DNA of 23,224 nucleotides from an uncultured Collinsella sp. (lineage in GTDB: Bacteria > Actinomycetota > Coriobacteriia > Coriobacteriales > Coriobacteriaceae). How positions within the stretch are numbered: the stretch's first letter is position 1; each line of letters starts with the position of its first letter. The position numbers and the translations under genes were made by a program. The DNA is taken from assembly GCA_959599615.1 (NCBI GenBank), contig CAUGKA010000012.1, positions 1 to 23,224 of the forward strand, given 5' to 3'. The notes beneath the pieces were generated by a model. It did no database searches. It saw nothing but the letters and a program-made list of their open reading frames with translations, and had not been told where the DNA came from. Positions 7,952 through 14,391 of this stretch are shown here, one piece after another.

Positions 7952-7981
7952 TGTGACAAAGGGACAGTCCCTTTGTCACAT
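7951..7981. repeat. 31-bp near-perfect palindrome containing AAAGGGACAG
   Basis: Two 15-bp arms (7951-7965 and 7967-7981) are exact reverse complements around one central A. The element begins on the last base of the modC stop codon. No T tract follows, so it is not a classic terminator, although the RNA would fold strongly. The core AAAGGGACAG recurs at 14231-14240 and, with one extra G and inverted, near 17986-17996. Confidence 0.85.
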
Positions 7982-8002
7982 GCGAGGGGGGGGGACGCCG
8001 AG

Positions 8003-8144
8003 GTTGGCATTGGTATCGACATCGGTTCGACGGCCGCGAAGGCCGCGGTGGTGAAAAACGGATGGCGCCATTGCGTGGACCTGTGCCATGCCGTCGGGCT
8101 GGCCGTCGGTCGATGCGGCCATTCGCGCACTGGCGCTCGCGTAG
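8003..8144 (+). pseudogene. Frameshifted N-terminal remnant of a 2-hydroxyacyl-CoA dehydratase activase-like ATPase
   Basis: One frame reads VGIGIDIGSTAAKAAVV (from 8003), the phosphate-1 motif of the BcrAD/BadF/HgdC/YjiL activator family. After the A run at 8054-8058 the similarity continues in the +1 frame as KTDGAIAW, then MPSGWPSVDAAIRALALA before TAG at 8142, resembling the following (V/L)PTGW segment. One extra A explains the shift. Intact activases are about 250 residues or more; only about 46 codons remain and no credible start codon is seen. Genes of this family often neighbour selenium and redox genes, which fits the position before selD. Family call from motifs only. Confidence 0.6.
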
Positions 8145-8187
8145 AGGGCCGGCGCGATAAGTCACCCGCTCTCGGCGCCGCCATGCG

Positions 8188-8193
8188 TATACT
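8188..8193 (+). promoter_or_regulatory. Candidate -10 box for the selD operon
   Basis: TATACT lies 35 nt upstream of the selD ATG, just after the activase remnant. No good -35 is visible. Confidence 0.3.
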
Positions 8194-8228
8194 GGGAGGA
8201 ACTGATTGACCTATGAGAGGAGGAATCG

Positions 8229-9278
8229 ATGGCTGATGAACTCGTGAAGCTCACGCAGATGACCGCTGCCTCTGGTTGAGCCGCTAAGTTGGCTCCTGGA
8301 GCCCTCGCCCAGGTCCTGGGCGACTTACCCAATGTGCATAACGACAACCTGCTCGTGGGGTTCGATACCTCCGACGATGCGAGTGTCTTCCGTGTGGGCG
8401 AAAACCTGGGCCTCGTGCAGTCCATCGACTTCTTTCCGCCGATGGTCGACGACCCGTTCCTGTTTGGCCAGATCGCCGCGGCTAACTCGCTGTCGGACAT
8501 CTACGCCATGGGCGGTCGGCCGAGCCATGCCATGAACCTCCTGTGCATTTCCAGTTGCCTGGGCGTTGAGGTTGCCGGGCAGATTCTGGCGGGCGGCGCC
8601 GACAAGTGCGTCGAGGCGGGTTGCTCCATCGCGGGCGGCCACACCATCAACGACGAGGAGCCCAAGTACGGCCTGTCCGTGAGCGGCTTTGTCGCGCTCG
8701 ACCGCATGCTCGCCAACAGCGGCGCGCGCGTGGGCGATGCGTTACTGCTGACCAAGGCGGTTGGCTCGGGCATCATCACCACGGCCATCAAGGGCGAGCT
8801 CATCGAGCAGGACGAGGCCGCAGCCATGTTTGACTCGATGCGCACCCTCAACGAGGCGCCGATTCGTCTGGCCGAGGAACTTGAGCTTCACGGCTGCACC
8901 GATGTCACGGGCTTTGGCCTGATCGGACACGCGTGCGAGATGGCCGAGGGCTCGGGTGTGCAGATTGAGCTTGTGTCGGGGGCGGTGCCGCTCTTTGACC
9001 AGGTGCTCGACATGGCGCGTCTGGGCATTATCCCCGCCGGCGCCTACCGCAACCAGGACTTCTTTGGTCCGCGCGTGGCGGCAGACGATGACCTGGAGCC
9101 GGGCATGCTGGATGCGCTGTACGATCCGCAGACCTCGGGCGGCCTGCTCATCGCAGCACCTGCTGCCGATGTGGATGAGCTCGCGCGTCGTCTGCATGCC
9201 GAGGATCGCATCGCCGCCGTTATTGGTCGCGTGTGCGAGGCGGTGCCGGGCGGTCCTGCCGTTCGCGTTGTGCGCTAA
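8229..9278 (+). CDS. selD: Selenide, water dikinase SelD, itself a selenoprotein (Sec17)
   Basis: SelD makes selenophosphate from selenide and ATP. The gene starts at the ATG at 8229 behind GAGGAGG and reads through an in-frame TGA at 8277-8279. The local protein is LTQMTAASG-U-AAKLAPGAL, where family members have Cys or Sec in the catalytic SG(C/U)xxKL motif with the conserved Lys three residues later (K20). With Sec17 the protein is 349 residues, a normal SelD length. After the Sec come the AIRS N-domain (GFDTSDDASVF; IDFFPPMVDDPFLFGQIAA; SDIYAMGG) and C-domain (DVTGFGLIGHACEMA; DPQTSGGLL). Reading TGA as stop leaves a fragment from a TTG at 8289 without the catalytic residue. selA, selB and tRNA-Sec are in this window. 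It heads the selD-yedF-DUF3343-desulfurase operon. Confidence 0.95.
8277..8303 (+). promoter_or_regulatory. Sec UGA codon and candidate bacterial SECIS stem-loop
   Basis: After the TGA (8277-8279) comes an 11-nt spacer, then GGCTC (8291-8295), loop CTG and GAGCC (8299-8303). The distance and loop position suit a bacterial SECIS read by SelB. Only the helix and spacing are visible; the contact to SelB is inferred. Confidence 0.65.
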
Positions 9279-9338
9279 AGAAAACCGTTTATGCGACCGC
9301 CCGTCGTTTTGGGCAGCCGCATTCGAAAGGAATTTGCT

Positions 9339-9965
9339 ATGTCTACCAAGATTGAAGTCAATGCCATGGGCGATGCCTGCCCGTTGCCCGTCGTCAAGAC
9401 GCTCAAGGCTCTGAAATCACTCGGTGGCGAGGGCGTTGTGGTGACCTCGGTCGACAACGAGACCGCCGTCAAGAACATCTCCAAGATGGCGCAGGAAAAG
9501 AGCTGTACGGCCTCGGTCGAGAAGGTTGCAGATGCCGAGTGGCACGTGACCGTGGCAACCGCCGGCGCCGTTGCCGTGGACGTGCCCGAGCAGGACGGTG
9601 CCGCTTTCTGTGGCGCCGGCGCCGGTAAGGGCAAGCTGGTCGTTGCCGTCTACACCGATTGCATGGGCCGCGGCGACGATGAGCTGGGCCACAAGCTCAT
9701 GAAGGCCTTTATTTTCGCCGTGACGCAGCAGGAGGAGCTGCCCGCCACGATGCTCTTCTACAACGGCGGTGCCAAGCTCACCGTCGAGGACTCTCCGGTG
9801 CTCGACGACCTGAAGGGTCTGGCCGAGCAGGGTGTCGAGATTCTCACCTGTGGTACCTGCCTCGACCACTATGGCATTAAAGACCAGCTTGCGGTGGGCG
9901 AGGTCACGAACATGTACGTGATCGTGGAGAAGATGGAGCAGGCCGTGCGCGTTGTGCGCCCGTAG
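9339..9965 (+). CDS. yedF: Selenium metabolism protein YedF (TusA-like plus DsrE-like)
   Basis: 208 residues. Residues 1 to about 75 form a TusA/SirA-like domain with the CPxP motif ACPLPVVKTLKAL (Cys14), typical of persulfide/selenide carriers. Residues from about 103 form a DsrE-like domain (VAVYTDCMGRGDDELG) with a second cysteine pair in TCGTCLDHYGI (C171, C174). This two-domain form is the YedF family, found in genomes that use selenium and suggested to traffic selenium. The start at 9339 follows GAAAGGAA. It lies 60 nt after selD and 19 nt before the DUF3343 gene, so it is in the same operon. The molecular function is not proven in the family. Confidence 0.9.
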   Translation: MSTKIEVNAMGDACPLPVVKTLKALKSLGGEGVVVTSVDNETAVKNISKMAQEKSCTASVEKVADAEWHVTVATAGAVAVDVPEQDGAAFCGAGAGKGKLVVAVYTDCMGRGDDELGHKLMKAFIFAVTQQEELPATMLFYNGGAKLTVEDSPVLDDLKGLAEQGVEILTCGTCLDHYGIKDQLAVGEVTNMYVIVEKMEQAVRVVRP

Positions 9966-9984
9966 CGTATTGGTTGGAGTTGCC

Positions 9985-10236
9985 ATGAGGCAGAAGCGCC
10001 CGGCGCTTGTCATCACGTTTCCCACCACGGCGGCCGCCATGGGCTGCGAGACCCTGTGCATCGAGCGCGGCCTTCCCGGGCGAACGATCCCCGTACCCGG
10101 GGAGGTCGCTGCCGGCTGCGGTCTGGCGTGGAAGGCGTCGCCTGCCGATGAGGAGCTGCTGCGCGCCGAGCTTGCCGCTGCGGGCATTCCCACCGAGGGC
10201 TATACCGTGATTGATATGTGGGAGGTCGTGCGATGA
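9985..10236 (+). CDS. DUF3343 putative Se/S carrier protein
   Basis: A small 83-residue cytoplasmic protein of the DUF3343 family (putative Se/S carrier-like). It shows the family pattern: a first strand LVITFPTTAAAMGCE, then RTIPVPGEVAAGCGLAW (33-49) with the conserved CG at 45-46; C21 and C25 are additional cysteines. The start at 9985 has TTGGAG upstream. Its last codons overlap the ATG of the following desulfurase (ATGA), showing translational coupling. Position between yedF and a class V desulfurase suggests it passes sulfur or selenium between them. That role is inference from context. Confidence 0.85.
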   Translation: MRQKRPALVITFPTTAAAMGCETLCIERGLPGRTIPVPGEVAAGCGLAWKASPADEELLRAELAAAGIPTEGYTVIDMWEVVR

Positions 10237-11372
10237 TCTATCTGGATAACGCGGCGACGACCATGCACAAGCCGCAGACGGTCATCGATGCCGTGACGCA
10301 GGCGATGTGCTCGCTCGGCAATGCCGGGCGCGGTGCCACGTCGGGCGCCCTCGATGCCGCGCGTACCATTCACGGCTGCCGCGCCAAGCTTGCGCGCTTG
10401 CTGGGCTGCCCGCGGGCTGACCATGTGTGCTTTACGCCTAACTCGACGGCGGCGCTCAACACGGCTATTAACGGCGTGGTGCGCCCCGGCGATCATGTGG
10501 TCACGACGGTGCTCGAGCACAACTCCGTGCTGCGTCCGCTCAACCGCCTGGCGGCAGAGCGGGGCGTGACCGTTGAGCATGCGGGCTGCGACGTGAACGG
10601 CGTGCTCGACTACGAAGAGCTTGAGCGGCTGGTCACGCCAGGCACGCGTGCCGTGGTGGTGACGCACGACTCCAATGTGACCGGCAACGCGGTCGACATT
10701 GCACGCGTGGCCGCCATGGCCCATGCGGCCGGCGCTCTCGTGATCGTCGACGCCTCACAGTCTGCCGGCACGGCGCATATCGATATGCAGGCCATGGGGC
10801 TCGACGTGATGTGCTTTACCGGCCACAAGGGGCTCATGGGTCCGCAGGGGACCGGCGGCCTGGCCGTGGCGGAGGGCATTGACGTGGCTCCGTGGGCCAT
10901 GGGCGGCACGGGAGTGCACAGCTTCGACCCACTGCAGCCACTTGAGTGGCCCACGCGCCTGGAGGCGGGCACGCTCAACGGCCACGGTATCGCCGGTCTT
11001 TCCGCCGGCCTCGACTTTATCGAGGCCCAGGGTGGGGTCGAGGCGATTGCTGCCCACGAGCGTGCGCTCGCTGATCGCTTCCTTGACGGTGTGCGCGAGA
11101 TTCCGGGGATTAATCTCTACGGTGCCTTTGACCAGCCGACGCGCTCTGCGATCGTGTCGCTCAACGTGGGCGATATCGATTCGGCCGAGATCTCGGATGC
11201 ACTCATGCAAGGGTGGGGGATTGCGACGCGCCCCGGCGCCCATTGCGCTCCGCTCATGCACCGTGCGTTGGGGACCGAGCGCCAGGGCGTCGTCCGCTTC
11301 TCGTTTGGGTATTTCAACACGAACGAGGAAGTCGATACCGCGATTGACGCTTTGAGCGATTTAGCCTGCTAA
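10233..11372 (+). CDS. Class V aminotransferase: cysteine desulfurase / selenocysteine lyase-like protein
   Basis: A 379-residue PLP enzyme of the cysteine desulfurase superfamily. It begins IYLDNAATTMHKP, has the cofactor site with CFTGHKGLMGPQG (Lys199 as the Schiff-base lysine) and a catalytic cysteine in RPGAHCAPLMH (Cys338). It would release sulfur from cysteine or selenium from selenocysteine as a protein-bound persulfide or selenide. The ATG at 10233 overlaps the DUF3343 stop and follows GGGAGG. Its sequence style resembles the desulfurase subfamily that co-occurs with YedF and Se-dependent Mo hydroxylases rather than housekeeping IscS; that assignment needs a family search. Last gene of the selD operon, followed by a terminator. 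Confidence 0.88.
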   Translation: MIYLDNAATTMHKPQTVIDAVTQAMCSLGNAGRGATSGALDAARTIHGCRAKLARLLGCPRADHVCFTPNSTAALNTAINGVVRPGDHVVTTVLEHNSVLRPLNRLAAERGVTVEHAGCDVNGVLDYEELERLVTPGTRAVVVTHDSNVTGNAVDIARVAAMAHAAGALVIVDASQSAGTAHIDMQAMGLDVMCFTGHKGLMGPQGTGGLAVAEGIDVAPWAMGGTGVHSFDPLQPLEWPTRLEAGTLNGHGIAGLSAGLDFIEAQGGVEAIAAHERALADRFLDGVREIPGINLYGAFDQPTRSAIVSLNVGDIDSAEISDALMQGWGIATRPGAHCAPLMHRALGTERQGVVRFSFGYFNTNEEVDTAIDALSDLAC

Positions 11373-11387
11373 AGCGTATATACTTGC

Positions 11388-11420
11388 GGGACGGGTCTTT
11401 TGCCCGTTCCGTTTTAGTTT
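11388..11420 (+). terminator. Probable terminator after the selD operon
   Basis: ACGGG (11391-11395) pairs with CCCGT (11403-11407), extended by GG/CC with one bulged T, followed by GTTTTAGTTT. It ends 20 nt before the brnQ start, so it could also act as a leader attenuator for brnQ. Confidence 0.55.
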
Positions 11421-11439
11421 CGACCCGAAAGGTGGTCCC

Positions 11440-12798
11440 ATGGCTTCATCCGCCTCGCGCGGTCTGCGCTCCGACCATGTCGTCACCGTCGGCATCGCCC
11501 TGTTCTCGATGCTCTTTGGTGCCGGCAACCTCATTATTCCGCCACTGCTGGCGCTGCAGGCAGGTTCTGCCACGCCGGTCGCCATGCTCGGCTTTCTGAT
11601 TGCCGCCATCGGCCTGCCCGTCATGGGCTTTATCGCCGTGGCGCTTGCCGGAACGGCACGCGAGCTTGCCGGCCGCGTGCACCCCAAGTTTGGCGAGTTC
11701 TTTGTCGCGGCGGTGTATCTGGCCATCGGTCCGTGCCTGGCTATTCCGCGCACGAGCTCCACGGCCTTCGAGATGCTCGTGCCGCTGCTGCCCGAGGGCG
11801 TCTCGCTCGGCACGGCGCGTCTGGTGTTCGCCGTTGGCTTCTTTATCGTCGCGTTTGCGCTCACGCTGCGCCCTGGCGTCATCACGCGCGTGCTCGGCCG
11901 CATTACGGGCCCCGCGCTCATTGCGCTCATCGTGCTGGTCGTGGGTGCCGCCGTGGTCTCGCCGCTGGGTCCCGCTGCCGCGCCCCAGGCTCCCTACGAT
12001 GCAGGCGCCGCCGTGCAGGGCTTTTTGACCGGCTACCAGACCATGGACCTGCTTGCGTCGCTCGCCTTTGGCATCATCATCGCCGAGACCATCAACGAGT
12101 TGGGCGTTACCGATGACAAGCGCGTGGCCTTCGAGATTTCGCGTTCCGGAGTGATCGCCGGCGTGCTCATGGCCATCATCTACTGCGGCTTGGGCCTTGC
12201 CGGTATGCAGCTCGGCACCGTGATGCCCGATGCCACCAACGGCGCCGCCATCCTCGCCCGTTCGGCCTCTATGCATTTTGGGCTTGCAGGCACGGTCGTG
12301 GTCTTTGCGATCTTTTTCCTCGCCTGCATGAACGTGTGCATCGGCCTTATCAGCTGCTGCTCGCGCTACTTCTGCGAGACGTATGTGGTTAAAGGGGGAG
12401 CGGAGGCTTCCGAGGAGGCCATGCGCCGTCCCTTTGCTGTGCTCGCCTTTGTGTTCGCAGCGTTTTCGTGCGTGCTCTCCAACGTTGGTCTCGACATGAT
12501 CCTCATGTTCTCGGTGCCCATGCTCAATGCCTTGTATCCCGTCGCCATCGTGCTGGTGCTTATGGGCCTGGTGCACGGTTTTTGCGACGCGCATCCGCAG
12601 GTGTGGGTTTGGGTCGGCGGCGTTGTCGCGGTGCAGAGCGTGATCACGTCGGTCCGCGATGCGTTCTTTGCTGGTGCGTGGCTGCCGTTCGATGCGTTAC
12701 CGCTGGCAGATATCGGTGCTGCGTGGGCACCGGTTGCTGTGGTGGCGTTTGTGATCGGCCTGGTTCATAGCCAGTTTGTCGCACATTCGAGGAGCTAA
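11440..12798 (+). CDS. brnQ: Branched-chain amino acid transport system II carrier protein BrnQ
   Basis: A 452-residue hydrophobic protein with about 12 membrane segments. The first segment VGIALFSMLFGAGNLIIPP matches the BrnQ family signature (FFGAGNLIFPP), and the remainder follows the family pattern (PRTSSTAFEM, TGYQTMDLLASLAFG). These carriers import Leu, Ile and Val with Na+ or H+. The start at 11440 is preceded by AAAGGTGG. It stands alone between a terminator and the tRNA promoter and has no obvious link to Mo or Se metabolism. Confidence 0.92.
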   Translation: MASSASRGLRSDHVVTVGIALFSMLFGAGNLIIPPLLALQAGSATPVAMLGFLIAAIGLPVMGFIAVALAGTARELAGRVHPKFGEFFVAAVYLAIGPCLAIPRTSSTAFEMLVPLLPEGVSLGTARLVFAVGFFIVAFALTLRPGVITRVLGRITGPALIALIVLVVGAAVVSPLGPAAAPQAPYDAGAAVQGFLTGYQTMDLLASLAFGIIIAETINELGVTDDKRVAFEISRSGVIAGVLMAIIYCGLGLAGMQLGTVMPDATNGAAILARSASMHFGLAGTVVVFAIFFLACMNVCIGLISCCSRYFCETYVVKGGAEASEEAMRRPFAVLAFVFAAFSCVLSNVGLDMILMFSVPMLNALYPVAIVLVLMGLVHGFCDAHPQVWVWVGGVVAVQSVITSVRDAFFAGAWLPFDALPLADIGAAWAPVAVVAFVIGLVHSQFVAHSRS

Positions 12799-12809
12799 GG
12801 CATCAATGC

Positions 12810-12838
12810 TTGCGCAGGCGGGGAGTCTCCCCTATAAT
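12810..12838 (+). promoter_or_regulatory. Promoter for the tRNA-Pro/tRNA-Gly pair
   Basis: TTGCGC (12810-12815) and TATAAT (12833-12838) are separated by exactly 17 bp. The spacer contains a perfect inverted repeat GGGGAG-T-CTCCCC (12820-12832) directly against the -10. Transcription would start near 12845, about 45 nt before tRNA-Pro. Confidence 0.7.
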
Positions 12839-12889
12839 TTCCTTCGCTTTGGGACACGCAAGGTTTAGACCTTAGCTGCTCAACACCTT

Positions 12890-12966
12890 CGGGACGTGGC
12901 GCAGTTTGGTAGCGCGCCTGCTTTGGGAGCAGGATGTCGCAGGTTCAAATCCTGTCGTCCCGACCA
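12890..12966 (+). tRNA. tRNA-Pro (anticodon TGG)
   Basis: A 77-nt cloverleaf including encoded CCA. The acceptor CGGGACG pairs with CGTCCCG, the anticodon loop TTTGGGA carries TGG at 12924-12926, and the T loop is standard (GTTCAAAT). Transcribed with the following tRNA-Gly. Confidence 0.96.
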
Positions 12967-12972
12967 TATCTT

Positions 12973-13046
12973 GCGGGCGTAGTTCAATGGTAGAACCCCA
13001 GCCTTCCAAGCTGATGACGCGGGTTCGATTCCCGTCGCCCGCTCCA
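12973..13046 (+). tRNA. tRNA-Gly (anticodon TCC)
   Basis: A 74-nt cloverleaf including CCA. The acceptor GCGGGCG pairs with CGCCCGC, the anticodon TCC is at 13005-13007 in loop CTTCCAA, and the T loop is GTTCGATTC. Its last 18 nt recur exactly at 13232-13249. Confidence 0.96.
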
Positions 13047-13059
13047 TAAGAATTGTTTT

Positions 13060-13102
13060 AACGGCTTTGGTTTCCTTTGGGGATCAGAGCCGTTTTCGTT
13101 TT
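13060..13102 (+). terminator. Rho-independent terminator of the tRNA operon
   Basis: AACGGCTTTG (13060-13069) pairs with CAGAGCCGTT (13085-13094) over 10 bp with one G-U pair, followed by TTTTCGTTTT. It begins 14 nt after tRNA-Gly. Confidence 0.85.
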
Positions 13103-13203
13103 CGCGCCCGGCGGCGGGAAACGAATACGGCCGGGTGCGAAGCTGAGAAAATTCGTGAGCAATTTACAGCGCCGCACGCCAAGGCCAATGGCCCGCAGCG
13201 AAA

Positions 13204-13228
13204 CAAGGGTTTGCGAAGCAAACCCTTG
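13204..13228. repeat. Perfect 11-bp inverted repeat with GAA loop
   Basis: CAAGGGTTTGC (13204-13214) is exactly complementary to 13218-13228. No T tract follows. It sits immediately before the second copy of the tRNA-Gly 3' end. Confidence 0.8.
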
Positions 13229-13231
13229 GAC

Positions 13232-13249
13232 TTCCCGTCGCCCGCTCCA
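13232..13249 (+). repeat. 18-bp direct repeat of the tRNA-Gly 3' end (att-site-like scar)
   Basis: Identical to 13029-13046, the T-arm/acceptor 3' end of tRNA-Gly including CCA. Tyrosine-recombinase elements commonly integrate in such tRNA ends and leave a copy at the far side. Only about 185 bp lie between the copies and no integrase is seen, so this is at most a deletion scar. Confidence 0.7.
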
Positions 13250-13254
13250 AGCTA

Positions 13255-13260
13255 TATAAT
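13255..13260 (+). promoter_or_regulatory. Candidate -10 box for the formate/nitrite channel gene
   Basis: TATAAT lies 110 nt upstream of the start codon; the surrounding DNA is locally AT-rich. At 17-bp spacing the -35 would fall in the tRNA-end repeat and does not match the consensus. Confidence 0.4.
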
Positions 13261-13315
13261 CGCAGGCCAATATGCTAATTTGGCTTGCGTTTATTGTTAT
13301 ACCGTCCGACCTCGC

Positions 13316-13344
13316 GGGGCAAATGAACCAGGAGCGTTTGCCCC
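13316..13344 (+). promoter_or_regulatory. Leader hairpin upstream of the formate/nitrite channel gene
   Basis: GGGGCAAA (13316-13323) pairs exactly with TTTGCCCC (13337-13344) around a 13-nt loop. It lies 25 nt before the start codon, with no T tract, so it may affect translation or mRNA stability. No known riboswitch is recognised. Confidence 0.4.
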
Positions 13345-13369
13345 AAGTCGTAAGAAAGTAGTGATTGCC

Positions 13370-14206
13370 ATGGCACAGAGTAAGGCAGAATACCCCACCC
13401 CCGACTGCCTGGCGCCCGCCGCGATCGAGGCTAAGTCCGAGGCCGCCGGCGTTACCAAGGCCAACCTGCCGGTCTCGAAGGCCTTTTTGCTCGCCATGTT
13501 TGCCGGCGCGTTCATCGCCTTCGGAGGCCTGTTCTTCACGGTCTTTTTGAGCGATCCCACGCTTGGCTGGGGCGCCCAGCGCTTCGTGGGCGGTCTTGCT
13601 TTTTGCCTGGGACTGGTGCTCGTGCTCATTTGCGGCGCGGAGCTGTTTACCGGTAACTCGCTTATGGTATGCGCGCTTAAGAGCAAAAAGATTACGCTCG
13701 TCCAGATGTTCAAGGCTTGGGCTGTTGTGTGGATCGGCAACTTTATCGGCGCCCTGTTCGTTGTCTTTTTGATTTACATGGCAGTTATTTATAAGCTCAA
13801 CGGCGAGGCCGTCGCCAATACCATGGTGCGTGTCGCCGCCGGTAAGGTTACGATCGACGCCGTTACCATCTTCTTCCGCGGCATTCTGTGCAACATCTTT
13901 GTGTGCCTGGCCGTATGGATCGGTACCGCCGGCAAGACCGTCGTCGACAAGGTCGTGGGTATTCTGCTGCCCATTGCCGCCTTTGTGGCCTGCGGTTTTG
14001 AGCACTGCGTCGCCAACATGTACTTTTTGCCCATGGGTATTTTGATGCACTCCTGCGGCTATGGAGTTGATGTCGCCGGCGCCGACGCCCTCAACGCGGC
14101 GGGCCTGGCGCTCAATCTTTCCGTCGCCACGCTCGGCAATATCGTGGGCGGCGCCCTGATCGTTGCGCTGGGCTACTGGTTTATCTACGCCAACAGGGAG
14201 GCCTAA
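13370..14206 (+). CDS. Formate/nitrite transporter (FNT) family channel
   Basis: A 278-residue membrane protein of the FocA/FdhC/NirC family with six expected membrane segments. Family marks are FAGAFIAFGGLFF in TM1, GAELFTGNSL in the TM2 region, WIGNFIGAL, and GFEHCVANMYFLPMGI with the conserved histidine of the substrate path. FNT proteins move formate, nitrite or hydrosulfide. With selenocysteine genes next to it, formate transport linked to a Sec-containing formate dehydrogenase is the likeliest role, though no such enzyme is in the window. ATG 13370 is taken as the start; its Shine-Dalgarno (AAGAAAG) is weak and a GTG at 13361 is an alternative. Confidence 0.9.
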   Translation: MAQSKAEYPTPDCLAPAAIEAKSEAAGVTKANLPVSKAFLLAMFAGAFIAFGGLFFTVFLSDPTLGWGAQRFVGGLAFCLGLVLVLICGAELFTGNSLMVCALKSKKITLVQMFKAWAVVWIGNFIGALFVVFLIYMAVIYKLNGEAVANTMVRVAAGKVTIDAVTIFFRGILCNIFVCLAVWIGTAGKTVVDKVVGILLPIAAFVACGFEHCVANMYFLPMGILMHSCGYGVDVAGADALNAAGLALNLSVATLGNIVGGALIVALGYWFIYANREA

Positions 14207-14229
14207 AGGCCCCACGCCATAACCGACCA

Positions 14230-14314
14230 AAAAGGGACAGGTTTATTTTGGCAGGTTTTGAGCGAGGCGCTGCGCCGTCTTGCCGCAAGCTGCCATAATG
14301 GACCTGTCCCTTTT
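14230..14314. repeat. 85-bp imperfect palindrome with 25-bp arms (REP/MITE-like element)
   Basis: The arms 14230-14254 and 14290-14314 match at 22 of 25 positions; two of the three mismatches would be G-U pairs in RNA. The outer 13 bp, beginning AAAAGGGACAG, match perfectly. A smaller hairpin GGCGC-T-GCGCC (14266-14276) sits inside. It fills most of the FNT-selA gap and shares its AAAGGGACAG core with the palindrome after modC. Confidence 0.8.
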
Positions 14315-14391
14315 GCGTGCGCGTCGCCATTTGGTGGCCGACGATGATCGTGGGGGACCTGCTTTTTATTGAATATGTCGAAAGGCTTTCC

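Larger units (their letters stand above)
13047..13369. other. Gene-free 323-bp stretch between tRNA-Gly and the formate/nitrite channel gene
   Basis: No credible protein gene is seen here. In order it contains the tRNA terminator (13060-13102), a 9-bp GC-rich hairpin with one G-U pair (13104-13112 with 13130-13138), an 11-bp hairpin (13204-13228), the second copy of the tRNA-Gly 3' end (13232-13249), a -10 box (13255-13260) and a leader hairpin (13316-13344). The section from 13103 to 13249 looks like a remnant of an inserted element. Confidence 0.7.

Noticed and set aside
8229..8288. SelD as a pseudogene broken by a stop codon, or starting at TTG 8289
   Set aside because: The TGA is at the exact catalytic Sec/Cys position, homology and a strong ribosome site lie upstream, and all Sec machinery genes are present.
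12973..13249. Second tRNA-Gly gene at 13232-13249
   Set aside because: Only the last 18 nt of the tRNA are present; there is no D arm or anticodon arm.
13067..13369. Upstream N-terminal extension of the FNT protein (open frame from 13067)
   Set aside because: It runs through the terminator, tRNA-end repeat and promoter, and the FNT family starts near the chosen ATG.
13058..14230. 390-residue minus-strand ORF over the FNT gene and leader
   Set aside because: Low-complexity shadow; it also covers a terminator and the tRNA-end repeat.
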